NCBI GenBank assembly: GCA_937139335.1
Contig: CAKZPN010000076.1
Location: 1-64,000, forward strand
Direction: 5' to 3'
Length of the DNA: 64,000 nt
Source: an uncultured Roseicyclus sp.
Lineage (GTDB): Bacteria; Pseudomonadota; Alphaproteobacteria; Rhodobacterales; Rhodobacteraceae
In this document: positions 27,273 through 36,608 of the stretch, piece after piece
Position numbering within the stretch: the stretch's first letter is position 1
How the letters are laid out: each line of letters begins with the position of its first letter
The notes under the pieces: model-generated
The model's input: the letters and a program-made list of their open reading frames with translations, nothing else
What the model was told of the DNA's origin: nothing
Database searches by the model: none
Made by a program: the position numbers and the translations under genes

Positions 27273-28852
27273 CCGGCCAGTTTCCGCAAAATGCGCGTCT
27301 CGTAGGACCGGAGCGTCGCCCGCGCGGTGGGGCCGTAGCCCAGATGCGACGTCGCGTCGATTTCCGGGAAAAGGTCGAGAACCTCGGCCCGCACATCCTC
27401 CTCTAGCGAGGACAGCACCTGCGGCCCCGGCAGGAAGCTTTCGGTGAGCAGGCCGTCGGACCAGACGATCTCGTGCCGGTCGAAAAGGATGTGAACGTAA
27501 GTGATCTCGCCCCCCTCCAGCACCCGGACCGAACAGTCGTTCACCAGATCGCGCGCGGCGACCAGAACCTCGTCCTCGCCGAACAGCAGCTCGGCCATCC
27601 AGTGCGTCAGCAAGATGCGATGCTGCGGCGACACGACCAGCCGACGGTGATTGCCAAAGGTGCCTGCCGCGATGGCGATGGGCGCATGATTGCCCACGGC
27701 CGCTACCCGTCGCTGCCCGACCCAGCGGATCGGCTGCAGACCGCGATCGCGCGTTGCGACAAGGTCATCCACCTGCAACGTCTCGACCGCCACCTCGCCG
27801 CGGTCGGTACGGATGCGCGTACCGGCGGCGAAACAGGGCACCGTCGTGACCGAGACGAATGCCGTATCGCTGACCCCGTCCGCGTTCTCGGCCGTGTAGG
27901 TGAAATTTACCGTCACGGGTGCGGTCAGGTTGGTCAGCCCGGCCGGCGGCGTGATCTGCAGCGTGCCATCGGCCAGCAGCGTGATCTGGTGCCCGTTCGA
28001 CAGGGTTACAGTGTCGCCGGCGCTGACCTCTATCCCGTTGATATGCGTGATGGTCATCACGCCGCTGCCGGTGCCGTCATTGGATAGGACGTCGATGCTC
28101 GCGACCTGCAGCTCGTTCAGCGTGATGGTGTCGTCTTGCGCGATGAAAATGCCCTGGATCGACTCAGCCGCGATCAGAACGGCACTGTCGTAGTTGGCGT
28201 CGGCCACATCCGCGATGGCGATGGTCAGCGTATTCACCTGCCCGACCACGACCGGGATCAGCACCGAGATCGTCACGGTGAACCCGTCCATCTCGGTGTT
28301 GTAGTCATCGCCGGTATTGTTGACGAACAGCGTCTCGTTCTCGGTCTGGTTGATCGAGTTGATCTGCGCGATGTTCACGATCGGCGAGGTGACGACCTGC
28401 CCGTTCACCCAGATGCCGACGGCATCGTTGAAGACCGAGCCGGAATACTCCGGATACTCCTCCGACGCGAAGGTGAACTGCATCGACAGGTATTCCGTCG
28501 TGGGAATGAAAGTCGTGGTGAGGATGGCGGCGTCATAGGTGTTGTTGTTGACCAGCGCATTCAGCGCCGCATTGTTGTTCTGCCCGCTGGTGTTGGTGGA
28601 GGTGCTGCCGCTGCGGTTCGGGTCGCCCGAGCTTTGGGTGATGTCGCGGACGTAGCCGGTGCTCAGGATGACCCCTGAATCCGCGGGCGTCAGTTCCGGC
28701 GCGATACTATCGCCATTTGTGAAGATGCCCGAGGCATTGCGGTCGCCGGAATAGGTCGCGCTCACGATCGTGACGCCATCGCCAAAGATTGTCTGCGCCA
28801 TCTGCGTCGCCGACGCGTTCGTGTTGATCGTCAGTTCCTGACCGACCGCCAT
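27269..28852 (-). CDS. Choice-of-anchor-L plus Hint-domain protein
   Basis: 527 residues with no signal peptide. Residues about 1-225 match the choice-of-anchor-L family (G-V-I-L-S-T-G, long Asn/Thr-rich loops, [11 protein letters not shown]), found in large exported proteins. A cadherin/VCBS-like spacer (about 235-330) containing [18 protein letters not shown] follows. The C-terminal Hint domain (about 340-500) opens with [10 protein letters not shown] and includes S-P-Q-H-R-I-L-L, so the active cysteine and conserved histidine are present. Self-processing is possible. Export is likely by a type I system, which is not in the window. It leads a two-gene operon with the degenerate Hint protein. 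Confidence 0.86.
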   Translation of the reverse strand: MAVGQELTINTNASATQMAQTIFGDGVTIVSATYSGDRNASGIFTNGDSIAPELTPADSGVILSTGYVRDITQSSGDPNRSGSTSTNTSGQNNNAALNALVNNNTYDAAILTTTFIPTTEYLSMQFTFASEEYPEYSGSVFNDAVGIWVNGQVVTSPIVNIAQINSINQTENETLFVNNTGDDYNTEMDGFTVTISVLIPVVVGQVNTLTIAIADVADANYDSAVLIAAESIQGIFIAQDDTITLNELQVASIDVLSNDGTGSGVMTITHINGIEVSAGDTVTLSNGHQITLLADGTLQITPPAGLTNLTAPVTVNFTYTAENADGVSDTAFVSVTTVPCFAAGTRIRTDRGEVAVETLQVDDLVATRDRGLQPIRWVGQRRVAAVGNHAPIAIAAGTFGNHRRLVVSPQHRILLTHWMAELLFGEDEVLVAARDLVNDCSVRVLEGGEITYVHILFDRHEIVWSDGLLTESFLPGPQVLSSLEEDVRAEVLDLFPEIDATSHLGYGPTARATLRSYETRILRKLAG

Positions 28853-29118
28853 GCTTGCCCGCCTTCCTCGGCCGGGGCATGTCTTGGACGATCAGGCACG
28901 ACACAACGGGGCCGTTCGGCCCCCGCTGCGGTCTGGTCTGCATCGATGCGGTCTTGGCCGCTGCCTGCCCCGGCATGTTATTCTTTGTTGTCGCAAACTA
29001 TAACACCGCACCGAATTTCGGTAACGATTTGGGAAGGTTTGCGGAAACCGCCTGCGGGGATTGTGCCTTCACCGCCACAGGGTTACGCAGGGGTCATCCC
29101 CGTTCCGGAGCCCCCGAC

Positions 29119-30282
29119 ATGCCCACAGATCCCGTCCGCCTCACCGCCGATCTTGTCCGCTGCCCCTCCGTTACCCCCGAGGAAGGCGGCGCGCTTGTGC
29201 TGCTGCAGGACCTGCTGGAAGCCGGCGGCTTCACCTGCACGCGCGTCGACCGGAACGGCACGCCGAACCTCTTTGCGCGCTGGGGCGCCAAGGCGGCCGC
29301 CGCCAGTTTCGGCTTCAACGGCCATACCGACGTGGTGCCGGTGGGCGACGCGGCGGCCTGGACCCACCCGCCGTTCTCCGCCCACGAGGAAGACGGCTGG
29401 CTCTACGGGCGCGGCGCCACCGACATGAAATCGGGCGTCGCGGCCTTTGCCGCCGCCGCGCTGGATTTCGTGGCCGATACACCGCCCAAGGGCGCCGTCC
29501 TCCTCGCCATCACCGGCGACGAGGAGGGGCCGGGCCGCGACGGCACCATCGCGCTCCTCGACTGGATGGAGGCGGAAGGCGAGCGGATGGATGTCTGCAT
29601 CGTGGGCGAGCCCACCTGCGTGGAGACCATCGGCGACATGGTGAAGATCGGCCGCCGCGGTTCCATGACCGCGAAATTCACGGTGATCGGCAAGCAGGGC
29701 CATTCCGCCTATCTGCACAAGGTGCTGAACCCGATGCCGGCGGTGGCGCTGCTGGCGCATCGGCTGTCGACCCACCAGCTCGACCAGGGCACCGGGCATT
29801 TCGACCCCTCCACCCTTTCCGTCACCACCATCGACACTGGCAACCCGGCCTCCAACGTGATCCCGGCGCGCACCCGCATGACGGTGAACCTCCGCTTCAA
29901 CGACCTGCACACGGGCGCAACCCTCACCGACTGGCTGCGGTCCGAGGCCGACGCCGTGGCCGAGGCGACCGGCACACGGATCGAGATGGAGGCGCAGATT
30001 TCCGGCGAGGCGTTCCTGACGCCGCCCGGCGCGCTCTCCGCCCTCGTGAGCCGTGCTATCGGGCAGGAGACCAACCAAGCGCCCGTCCTCTCCACCACCG
30101 GCGGCACGTCCGACGCGCGCTTCGTCAAGGATCACTGCTCGGTGGTGGAATTCGGCCTTGTCGGCCACCGGATGCACGAGGTGGACGAACGCGTGCTGAT
30201 CCAGGACATCCACGACCTCAAACGCATCTACGCCCGCATGCTGCGCGAGTATTTCGCCAGCCCCGCTAGTTCTCAAGGTTAA
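29119..30282 (+). CDS. dapE: Succinyl-diaminopimelate desuccinylase
   Basis: A dinuclear zinc M20 hydrolase that releases LL-diaminopimelate from its N-succinyl form. The 387 residues include the metal and catalytic motifs G-H-T-D-V-V-P (68-74), [10 protein letters not shown] (about 97-106), T-G-D-E-E-G-P and H-R-M-H-E-V-D-E near the C-terminus. The frame opens 264 bases earlier, but the conserved start [14 protein letters not shown] is at 29119. It belongs with dapD (34.8 kb) and dapF (4.6 kb) but is not linked to them. Confidence 0.96.
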   Translation: MPTDPVRLTADLVRCPSVTPEEGGALVLLQDLLEAGGFTCTRVDRNGTPNLFARWGAKAAAASFGFNGHTDVVPVGDAAAWTHPPFSAHEEDGWLYGRGATDMKSGVAAFAAAALDFVADTPPKGAVLLAITGDEEGPGRDGTIALLDWMEAEGERMDVCIVGEPTCVETIGDMVKIGRRGSMTAKFTVIGKQGHSAYLHKVLNPMPAVALLAHRLSTHQLDQGTGHFDPSTLSVTTIDTGNPASNVIPARTRMTVNLRFNDLHTGATLTDWLRSEADAVAEATGTRIEMEAQISGEAFLTPPGALSALVSRAIGQETNQAPVLSTTGGTSDARFVKDHCSVVEFGLVGHRMHEVDERVLIQDIHDLKRIYARMLREYFASPASSQG

Positions 30283-30380
30283 CGCGCCCACGTCTGGGCG
30301 CAGGCCCAACCCATCCTTGCTTCGAAATTACCTCCGCCGGAGGCTCCCGCACCCGCGACCCGCACCGACGTCGGGCACCT

Positions 30381-30857
30381 TTACTGCCCGTCGACCTCAG
30401 GCGTGGCCGCCGGCCCGCCCGTGAGATCGGCGATCAGCGCATACATCTCCGCGATCTCGCGGCGCTGCGTCTCCGCGATACCGGCGGCAAGCTCGGCTAC
30501 GCGCGGGTCGCTCAGCTCCGCCCGTTCGCTGGTCATGATGGCGATGGAATGGTGCGGGATCATCGCTCGCATGAAAGAGACATCCTGCACCGTCTCCTGC
30601 GAGCGCACGAGCCAGAGCGCGCCCACGAACACCACCGCGCTGCCGGCCAGAATGGCGATCTTCACCCCGCGCCCGTCGTACATATCCCACATGAAGCCCA
30701 TCATGATCACCGCCATGCAGGCCCCCATCAGCAGCGCCATGTAGACCCGCGTTTCACTGAAGGAGACATGATCCAGCGCGTAGGTGTTGAGATACATCAG
30801 GACGAACATCACCACAGTCGAGGTGGCGATCATCGCGAAAAAACGGGGATAGGTCAT
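30381..30857 (-). CDS. Membrane-anchored DUF305 protein
   Basis: 158 residues: three N-terminal membrane helices (about 5-27, 38-56, 68-86) followed by a helical DUF305 segment with F-M-R-A-M-I-P-H-H-S-I-A-I-M, the conserved M-I-P-H-H motif (metal-binding, ferritin-like fold). In related proteins DUF305 is often associated with copper or heavy-metal handling, but there are no metal genes around it here. The ATG at 30857 has GGAGGAA upstream. Confidence 0.87.
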   Translation of the reverse strand: MTYPRFFAMIATSTVVMFVLMYLNTYALDHVSFSETRVYMALLMGACMAVIMMGFMWDMYDGRGVKIAILAGSAVVFVGALWLVRSQETVQDVSFMRAMIPHHSIAIMTSERAELSDPRVAELAAGIAETQRREIAEMYALIADLTGGPAATPEVDGQ

Positions 30858-30962
30858 CGGGCGTTCCTCCTTCCGGGTCCGTGACCCCAACACCCGAGGC
30901 CGGCACCCTGTTCCCCGCAATTCCTGCATGACGCCCCGCAAGGTGCGTGCTACGCCGGGCTC

Positions 30963-33221
30963 ATGGCCACGCTCCCCTCAAAAGACCAGATCCGCGCCTG
31001 GATCGCCGACCACCCGCACGCGACGTCGAAACGCGACATCGCCAAGGCGTTCGGCATCAAGGGCGCCGACCGCATCGACCTCAAGCGCATCCTGAAGGAA
31101 CTCGAGGCCGAGGGGCATCTGGAAAAGCGCGGCAAGACCTACCGCGATCCCGACAAGCTGCCGCCGGTTTCGGTGCTGCAGATCCTCCCGCCCGACAGCC
31201 TCGGCGATCTCTTTGCGCGCCCGTTGGAATGGCAGGGCGAGGGGCCGGAGCCGAAGATCCTGTTCTCGCCCCGCGCCACAGACCCCGCGGTGGGCGAAGG
31301 CGACCGCATCCTCGCACGCCTGCAGGAGATCGAGGGCGAAGATCACCAGTATGTCGCCCGCCTGATCCGCCGCATCGGCACCAACCCCAAGCGCCTGCTC
31401 GGCGTGTTCCGCAAGGGCGCCGAGGGCGGGCGGATCGTGCCGATCTCCAAGGGTGCCGACAAGGACTGGCAGGTGCGCCCCGGCGACACCCACGGCGCGC
31501 GCGATGGCGAGTTGGTCGAGGCCGAGCATGTCGGCCCGAAGGCCCGGATGGGCCTGCCCCGCGCCCGCATCGTCACACGGCTGGGCGACCCCGGCGCGCC
31601 GCGCGCCGTCAGCCTGATCGCGATCCACGACCACGCCATCCCCGATGCCTTCCCGGACAGCGCCATCGAAGAGGCCGACGCCGCCAAGCCCGCCGGCCTG
31701 CAAGGCCGCGAAGACCTGCGCGACATGCCGCTCTTCACCATCGACCCGTCGGACGCGCGCGACCATGACGATGCCTGCTACGCGCATCCCGACACCGACC
31801 CGAAGAACCCCGGCGGCCACGTGATCTGGGTCGCCATCGCCGATGTCGCCCATTACGTCCGCCCCGGATCCGCGCTCGACCGCGAGGCGAAAAAGCGCGG
31901 CAACTCCACCTATTTCCCCGACCGCGTCGTGCCGATGCTGCCCGACCGGCTGTCGGGTGACCTCTGTTCGCTGCACGAGGGCGTGGCGCGCGCCTGCATC
32001 GCCGTGCGCATGGTCATCTCTGCCGACGGCACCAAGATCTCGCACAGCTTCGTGCGCGGCCTCATGCGCTCGGTCGCGTCGCTGCATTACGAAGAGGTGC
32101 AGGCCGCCCGAGACGGTCAACCGAACGACAAGACCGCGCCGCTGCTCGACGAGGTCATCACGCCGCTCTACGCCGCCTACGAGGCGCTGGTCGCCGCCCG
32201 CGCGCGGCGCCAACCGCTGGACCTAGACCTGCCCGAGCGCAAGATTGTGCTGAGCGAGGAGGGCGAGGTCACCTCCGTCGCCCTCAAGGACCGGCTCGAC
32301 GCCCACCGCCTGATCGAGGAATTCATGGTGCTGGCGAACGTCGCCGCCGCCGAAGAGCTGATCGCGCGCCGCCAGCCGCTGCTGTTCCGGGTCCACGAGG
32401 AACCCTCGCCCGAGAAACTTGACGCGCTGCGCGAGGTCGCCGCCGCCTCCGGTTTCACGCTGGCCAAGGGTCAGGTGCTGCAGACCAGCCACCTCAACAA
32501 GCTGTTGGCGCAGGCCGAGGGCACCGATTTCGACGAGTTGATCAACATCACCACGCTGCGTTCGATGCAGCAGGCCTATTACTTCCCGCAGAACTTCGGC
32601 CATTTCGGCCTCGCGCTGAAATCCTACGCGCATTTCACCTCCCCCATCCGGCGCTACTCAGACCTTGTCGTGCATCGCGCGCTGATCTCGGCGCATGACT
32701 GGGGCCGAGACGGGCTGAGCCTGGAGGAAGCCGAACAGCTGGAAGCGACGGCCAAGCACATCTCCGACACCGAGCGCCGTTCGATGGCGGCCGAGCGGGA
32801 CACCGTCGACCGCTACCTCGCCGCCTACCTGTCCGACCGCGTCGGAGCCACCTTCACCGGCCGCATTTCCGGCATCGCGCGCTTCGGCGCCTTCGTGAAG
32901 CTGGACGAGACCGGCGCCGACGGCCTCCTGCCGATGCGCGCGCTGGGGCAGGAATATTTCCACCACGACGCCGACAGCCAGACGCTGATGGGCGCCGAAA
33001 GCGGCATGACCATCGGCATCGGCGACCGCGTGACCGTGAAACTGGCCGAGGCGGTGCCGGTGACCGGCGGCCTCGTGCTCGACCTGATCGAGATCGACGG
33101 CAAGCACACGCCCGTCCGGCGCGGCAGACCCGGCACCGGCCAAAGACGCAAGGCCGGGCAGGTGGCGAAGAAACGCACGAGCCTGCGCAAGAAAGCGCCG
33201 GCCCGGCGCACCGGGCGTTGA
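30963..33221 (+). CDS. rnr: Ribonuclease R
   Basis: A 752-residue processive 3'-5' exoribonuclease for structured RNA. Domains in order: N-terminal winged helix (about 1-65, with A-F-G-I-K-G-A-D-R-I-D-L-K), cold-shock OB domains (about 70-250), the RNB catalytic domain (about 255-590) with D-P-S-D-A-R-D-H-D-D-A, R-R-Y-S-D-L-V-V-H-R in its final part, an S1 domain (about 640-720, V-G-A-T-F-T-G-R-I-S-G) and a lysine/arginine-rich tail that ends the protein. All expected acidic metal ligands are present. Confidence 0.97.
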   Translation: MATLPSKDQIRAWIADHPHATSKRDIAKAFGIKGADRIDLKRILKELEAEGHLEKRGKTYRDPDKLPPVSVLQILPPDSLGDLFARPLEWQGEGPEPKILFSPRATDPAVGEGDRILARLQEIEGEDHQYVARLIRRIGTNPKRLLGVFRKGAEGGRIVPISKGADKDWQVRPGDTHGARDGELVEAEHVGPKARMGLPRARIVTRLGDPGAPRAVSLIAIHDHAIPDAFPDSAIEEADAAKPAGLQGREDLRDMPLFTIDPSDARDHDDACYAHPDTDPKNPGGHVIWVAIADVAHYVRPGSALDREAKKRGNSTYFPDRVVPMLPDRLSGDLCSLHEGVARACIAVRMVISADGTKISHSFVRGLMRSVASLHYEEVQAARDGQPNDKTAPLLDEVITPLYAAYEALVAARARRQPLDLDLPERKIVLSEEGEVTSVALKDRLDAHRLIEEFMVLANVAAAEELIARRQPLLFRVHEEPSPEKLDALREVAAASGFTLAKGQVLQTSHLNKLLAQAEGTDFDELINITTLRSMQQAYYFPQNFGHFGLALKSYAHFTSPIRRYSDLVVHRALISAHDWGRDGLSLEEAEQLEATAKHISDTERRSMAAERDTVDRYLAAYLSDRVGATFTGRISGIARFGAFVKLDETGADGLLPMRALGQEYFHHDADSQTLMGAESGMTIGIGDRVTVKLAEAVPVTGGLVLDLIEIDGKHTPVRRGRPGTGQRRKAGQVAKKRTSLRKKAPARRTGR

Positions 33222-33232
33222 GGTTCTGTTAA
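33218..33232 (+). promoter_or_regulatory. CtrA-like site, one mismatch
   Basis: TTGA-N7-TTAA overlaps the rnr stop and lies 116 bp upstream of the transglycosylase start. It shares a 13-base run (TTCTGTTAACCTC) with the perfect CtrA site at 41871. One half-site differs from TTAA, so this is a weak candidate. Confidence 0.3.
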
Positions 33233-33347
33233 CCTCGCCTGCCTCAAAGTAAGGTGAAGTCGCGTTGCGCAGTCGATGGCTGCGCCCGACGCCGATTTCC
33301 GCTACACTGTCCCAAAATCGAGCATAATCGGACCTCAGAACACTGTC

Positions 33348-34739
33348 ATGCGCCGAACCCGCCTTGCCCTGATCGCCGGTGTCGTCTTGCTTGCGCTGCC
33401 CGCGCTGGCGCAATCGCTGCCGCCCGCCAGTTCGCTCCGCCCCGAGATGCGTCCCGAACCCCGGCAGGCCGAAGCGGTGCGGACCGTCGCAACGCTGGTC
33501 ACGGTGTCGAGCCAGGCCAGCGCGCTGGCGGTACCCACCTCGATCCGCCCGCAACTGCGCGGCACGGTGGCGCCCGCGCGGCCCGCAGCCGCAGCGACCC
33601 CCGCGCCCCCACCCGTCACCGACCAGGGCTTTGCCGAGTGGATGCGCGGCTTTCACACCCGTGCGCGGGCCGCCGGCATCAGCCAGGCGACGCTCGACCG
33701 CGCCTTCGCCGGGATCAGCGTCAACGCCCGCGTGCTGGAACGCGATCGCAACCAGGCGGAGTTCTCCCGCGCGCTGTGGGATTACCTCGACAGCGCGGTA
33801 TCTTCCACCCGCGTCGCCAACGGGCGTACCGCCTTCGCCGAGCATCGCACCATCCTCGACCGGATCGAGAGCCGCTACGGCGTCGAGGCCGAGGTGGTGG
33901 TGGCAATCTGGGGCCTCGAATCGGCCTATGGCGCCAATCGCGGCGATACCGACATCATCACCGCCATGGCGTCTCTCGCCTATGACGGGCGCCGGCGCGA
34001 GTTCTTCGAGGAACAGCTGATCGCCGCGCTCCAGATTCTCGAGGCAGGCGACGTCGGCCCGCGCCAGATGACCGGCTCCTGGGCCGGGGCGATGGGCCAC
34101 ACGCAGTTCATGCCCAATTCCTACCTCGCCCACGCGGTGGATTTCGACGGCAACGGGCGGCGCAATATCTGGTCCGACGACCCCGTCGATGCACTTGCCT
34201 CCACCGCGAACTACCTGCGCCACCACGGCTGGACCACCGGACAGCCTGGGGGGATGGAGGTGGTGCTGCCCGACGGGTTTGACTTCAGCCTTTCGGGCGA
34301 GCGCACCAAGCGCAGCGCCGCGTTCTGGCATGAGCAGGGCGTGCGGCTGGTCGGCGGGGGACGCATCCCCGACCATGGCGATGCCTCGATCCTGCTTCCC
34401 GCCGGTCATCGCGGCGTGGCACTGGTGATCTTCGACAATTTCCACGTCATCGAACGCTACAACCCGGCCGACGCCTACGTGATCGCCGTCGGCCACCTGG
34501 CCGATCGCATCGCGGGCGCCGGGCCCTTCCGCGGCTCCTGGCCGCGCGAGGATCGCGCGCTCAGCTTCGCGGAGCGAGAGGAGTTGCAGCGCCACCTGAC
34601 GCGGCTGGGGTTCCACACCCACAATGTCGACGGGATCGTCGGGCCGGAAACCATCGATTCCGTCCGCCGCTACCAGGCCTCGGTCGGCTGGGTGCCGGAC
34701 GGATATGCGTCGCTGCGGGTGCTGGAGCGGTTGCGGTAG
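33348..34739 (+). CDS. Lytic murein transglycosylase (MltB type) with peptidoglycan-binding domain
   Basis: Cleaves peptidoglycan glycan strands with formation of anhydro-muramic ends. The 463 residues comprise a signal peptide (1-23, ending A-L-A-Q-S), a Pro/Ala-rich linker, the MltB-type catalytic domain (about 90-380) with the catalytic glutamate in W-G-L-E-S-A-Y-G-A-N and the G-A-M-G-H-T-Q-F-M-P motif, and a C-terminal peptidoglycan-binding domain (H-N-V-D-G-I-V-G-P-E-T-I-D-S-V). The ATG at 33348 is selected because it begins the signal peptide. A paralogue is at 49213. Confidence 0.95.
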   Translation: MRRTRLALIAGVVLLALPALAQSLPPASSLRPEMRPEPRQAEAVRTVATLVTVSSQASALAVPTSIRPQLRGTVAPARPAAAATPAPPPVTDQGFAEWMRGFHTRARAAGISQATLDRAFAGISVNARVLERDRNQAEFSRALWDYLDSAVSSTRVANGRTAFAEHRTILDRIESRYGVEAEVVVAIWGLESAYGANRGDTDIITAMASLAYDGRRREFFEEQLIAALQILEAGDVGPRQMTGSWAGAMGHTQFMPNSYLAHAVDFDGNGRRNIWSDDPVDALASTANYLRHHGWTTGQPGGMEVVLPDGFDFSLSGERTKRSAAFWHEQGVRLVGGGRIPDHGDASILLPAGHRGVALVIFDNFHVIERYNPADAYVIAVGHLADRIAGAGPFRGSWPREDRALSFAEREELQRHLTRLGFHTHNVDGIVGPETIDSVRRYQASVGWVPDGYASLRVLERLR

Positions 34740-34743
34740 GGCG

Positions 34744-34808
34744 AGGTGCGCCTGAAGGCGCACCCTGCAGCGGGCCGGTGAACGTAGGGTGCGCCTTCAG
34801 GCGCACCT
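34744..34808. repeat. Pair of 23-bp inverted repeats, each itself palindromic
   Basis: The 23-mer at 34744-34766 is the exact reverse complement of 34786-34808; each contains the palindrome GTGCGCCT-GA-AGGCGCAC or its complement. They sit between the convergent transglycosylase and dapD genes. They may form one large hairpin (bidirectional terminator) or two small ones. The GTAGGGTGCGCC core resembles REP-like intergenic repeats. Confidence 0.85.
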
Positions 34809-34813
34809 TCCCC

Positions 34814-35641
34814 TCAATCCCGCAGCAACTCGTTGATAGAGGTCTTCGACCGCGTCTTCTCGTCGACCCGCTTCACGATAACCGCGCAGTAGAGATGCAC
34901 GCCGTTCTTCGACGGCATGGAGCCCGCAACAACAACGGACCCCGCCGGAACCTCGCCATACATCACCGCGCCGCTCTCGCGGTCGAGGATCTTGGTCGAC
35001 TGGCCGATGAACACGCCCATCCCCAGCACCGAGCCTTCGCGCACGATCACGCCCTCGACCACCTCGGACCGCGCCCCGATGAAGCAGTTGTCCTCGATGA
35101 TCGTGGGGCCGGCCTGCATCGGCTCCAGCACGCCGCCGATGCCGACGCCGCCCGACAGGTGCACGTTCTTGCCGATCTGCGCGCAGGATCCGACCGTCGC
35201 CCAGGTATCCACCATCGTGCCGCTGTCGACATAAGCGCCCAGGTTCACGAAGGAGGGCATCAGCACCACGCCCGGCGCGATATAGGCCGAGCGGCGCACG
35301 ACGCAGTTCGGCACAGCGCGAAACCCCGCGTCGCGCCACTGGTTGTCGCCCCAGTCCTTCCACTTGCTGTCGACCTTGTCCCACCAGCTTCCGCCTTGGG
35401 CGCTGCCGCCCTGCAGCTCCATGTCCTTCAGTCGGAAGCCCAGCAACACCGCCTTCTTCGCCCACTGGTTCACGTGCCAGGCGCCGTCCGGCCCGCGCTC
35501 GGCCACGCGCAGCGCGCCGCTGTCGAGCGCGGTCAGCGTCTCCTCGATCGCGTCGCGGGTCTCGCCCTTGGTGGCGGGGGTGATCTGGTCGCGCGCCTCC
35601 CAGGCGGCTTCGATGGCGGGTTCCAGCGCGGCGTAGGGCAT
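34814..35641 (-). CDS. dapD: Tetrahydrodipicolinate N-succinyltransferase
   Basis: Transfers succinyl from succinyl-CoA to tetrahydrodipicolinate in the succinylase lysine/DAP pathway. The 275 residues show an N-terminal helical domain and a left-handed beta-helix of hexapeptide repeats (about 105-250; [21 protein letters not shown]). [13 protein letters not shown] is the usual family block. Two in-frame ATGs nine bases apart exist; the inner one is chosen because AGGAG is ten bases upstream of it and only one base from the outer. Confidence 0.96.
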   Translation of the reverse strand: MPYAALEPAIEAAWEARDQITPATKGETRDAIEETLTALDSGALRVAERGPDGAWHVNQWAKKAVLLGFRLKDMELQGGSAQGGSWWDKVDSKWKDWGDNQWRDAGFRAVPNCVVRRSAYIAPGVVLMPSFVNLGAYVDSGTMVDTWATVGSCAQIGKNVHLSGGVGIGGVLEPMQAGPTIIEDNCFIGARSEVVEGVIVREGSVLGMGVFIGQSTKILDRESGAVMYGEVPAGSVVVAGSMPSKNGVHLYCAVIVKRVDEKTRSKTSINELLRD

Positions 35642-35758
35642 GAGCGGCATTCTCCTGCGGCAGAGTGGGTCCGGCCGGTCATAGCGGGCGCGCCCGCGGC
35701 TGGCAATCCGACCGCCGCCGGGCTAGGTCAAGGCGTGACCAGATCGAGAGGACGGGAC

Positions 35759-36604
35759 ATGAAGGACAACACGCGCCAGCGGCCATTCCGGCAGGCCGAC
35801 CAGGATCTGGAAGCGTCCCGCCACGCGCCCGACACGCCGCAGGCGCGGTCCCCCGCCTATCGCCTCGCCTTTGCCGACCCCGATTTCCTGTTGCGCGATG
35901 AATTGCGCCCGGTGCGCCTGCAACTGGAGCTTCTGAAACCGCAGCTGGATCTGGACGCGCATGGCGTCCGCTCCACCGTCGTGCTCTTCGGCGGCGCCCG
36001 CATTCCGGCCCCCGAAGCAGCCGATGGCGCGAAAAGCGACACGCTGCGCGACATGAGCCGCTACTACGAGGAGGCGCGGCGTTTTGCCCGGCTCATCACC
36101 GAACGCTCCGTCGCCACCGACTGCACCGAGAACGTCATCGTCACCGGCGGCGGCCCCGGCGTGATGGAGGCCGGCAACCGCGGCGCGGCCGACGCGGGCG
36201 GCTGTTCCATCGGCCTCAACATCGTGTTGCCGCACGAACAGGTGCCCAACGCCTATGTCACGCCCGAGCTGTGCTTTAACTTCCACTATTTCGGCATCCG
36301 CAAGATGCATTTCCTGCTGCGCGCCAGGGCCATCGCGGTGTTTCCGGGCGGCTTCGGCACGATGGACGAGCTGTTCGAAAGCCTGACCCTGATCCAGACC
36401 GGGCGGATGGACCAGGTTCCGGTCCTGCTCTTCGGCGAAGCCTTCTGGCGCGACATGATCAACTGGGAGGCTCTGGCCGAGGTCGGCACCATCGCGCGCG
36501 CCGACCTCGAGCTGTTCCGCTTCGTGGAAACCGCCGAGGACGCGTTGGCCGTCATCGACGGCTGGACCCTCAGCGGCCGCCGCGGGGAGATCCCGGGTCG
36601 GTAA
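35759..36604 (+). CDS. LOG-family (TIGR00730) Rossmann protein
   Basis: 281 residues with G-G-G-P-G-V-M-E-A-G-N-R-G-A (about 131-144) and P-G-G-F-G-T-M-D-E-L (about 197-206), the signatures of the LOG/lysine-decarboxylase-like family. Characterised relatives are nucleotide 5'-monophosphate nucleosidases (cytokinin-activating LOG, PpnN). The N-terminal extension of about 70 residues is that of the longer alphaproteobacterial form. The gene is alone. Nucleotide hydrolysis is likely, the substrate is inferred. Confidence 0.9.
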   Translation: MKDNTRQRPFRQADQDLEASRHAPDTPQARSPAYRLAFADPDFLLRDELRPVRLQLELLKPQLDLDAHGVRSTVVLFGGARIPAPEAADGAKSDTLRDMSRYYEEARRFARLITERSVATDCTENVIVTGGGPGVMEAGNRGAADAGGCSIGLNIVLPHEQVPNAYVTPELCFNFHYFGIRKMHFLLRARAIAVFPGGFGTMDELFESLTLIQTGRMDQVPVLLFGEAFWRDMINWEALAEVGTIARADLELFRFVETAEDALAVIDGWTLSGRRGEIPGR

Positions 36605-36608
36605 TCCC

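Noticed and set aside
33276..33347. Earlier ATG for the first transglycosylase
   Set aside because: It would place 24 polar residues before the signal peptide; the ATG at 33348 gives a normal Sec signal.
32658..34763. 701-codon open frame on the minus strand
   Set aside because: Antisense to rnr and the first transglycosylase; rich in Arg, His, Gly and Ala as expected for a shadow frame.
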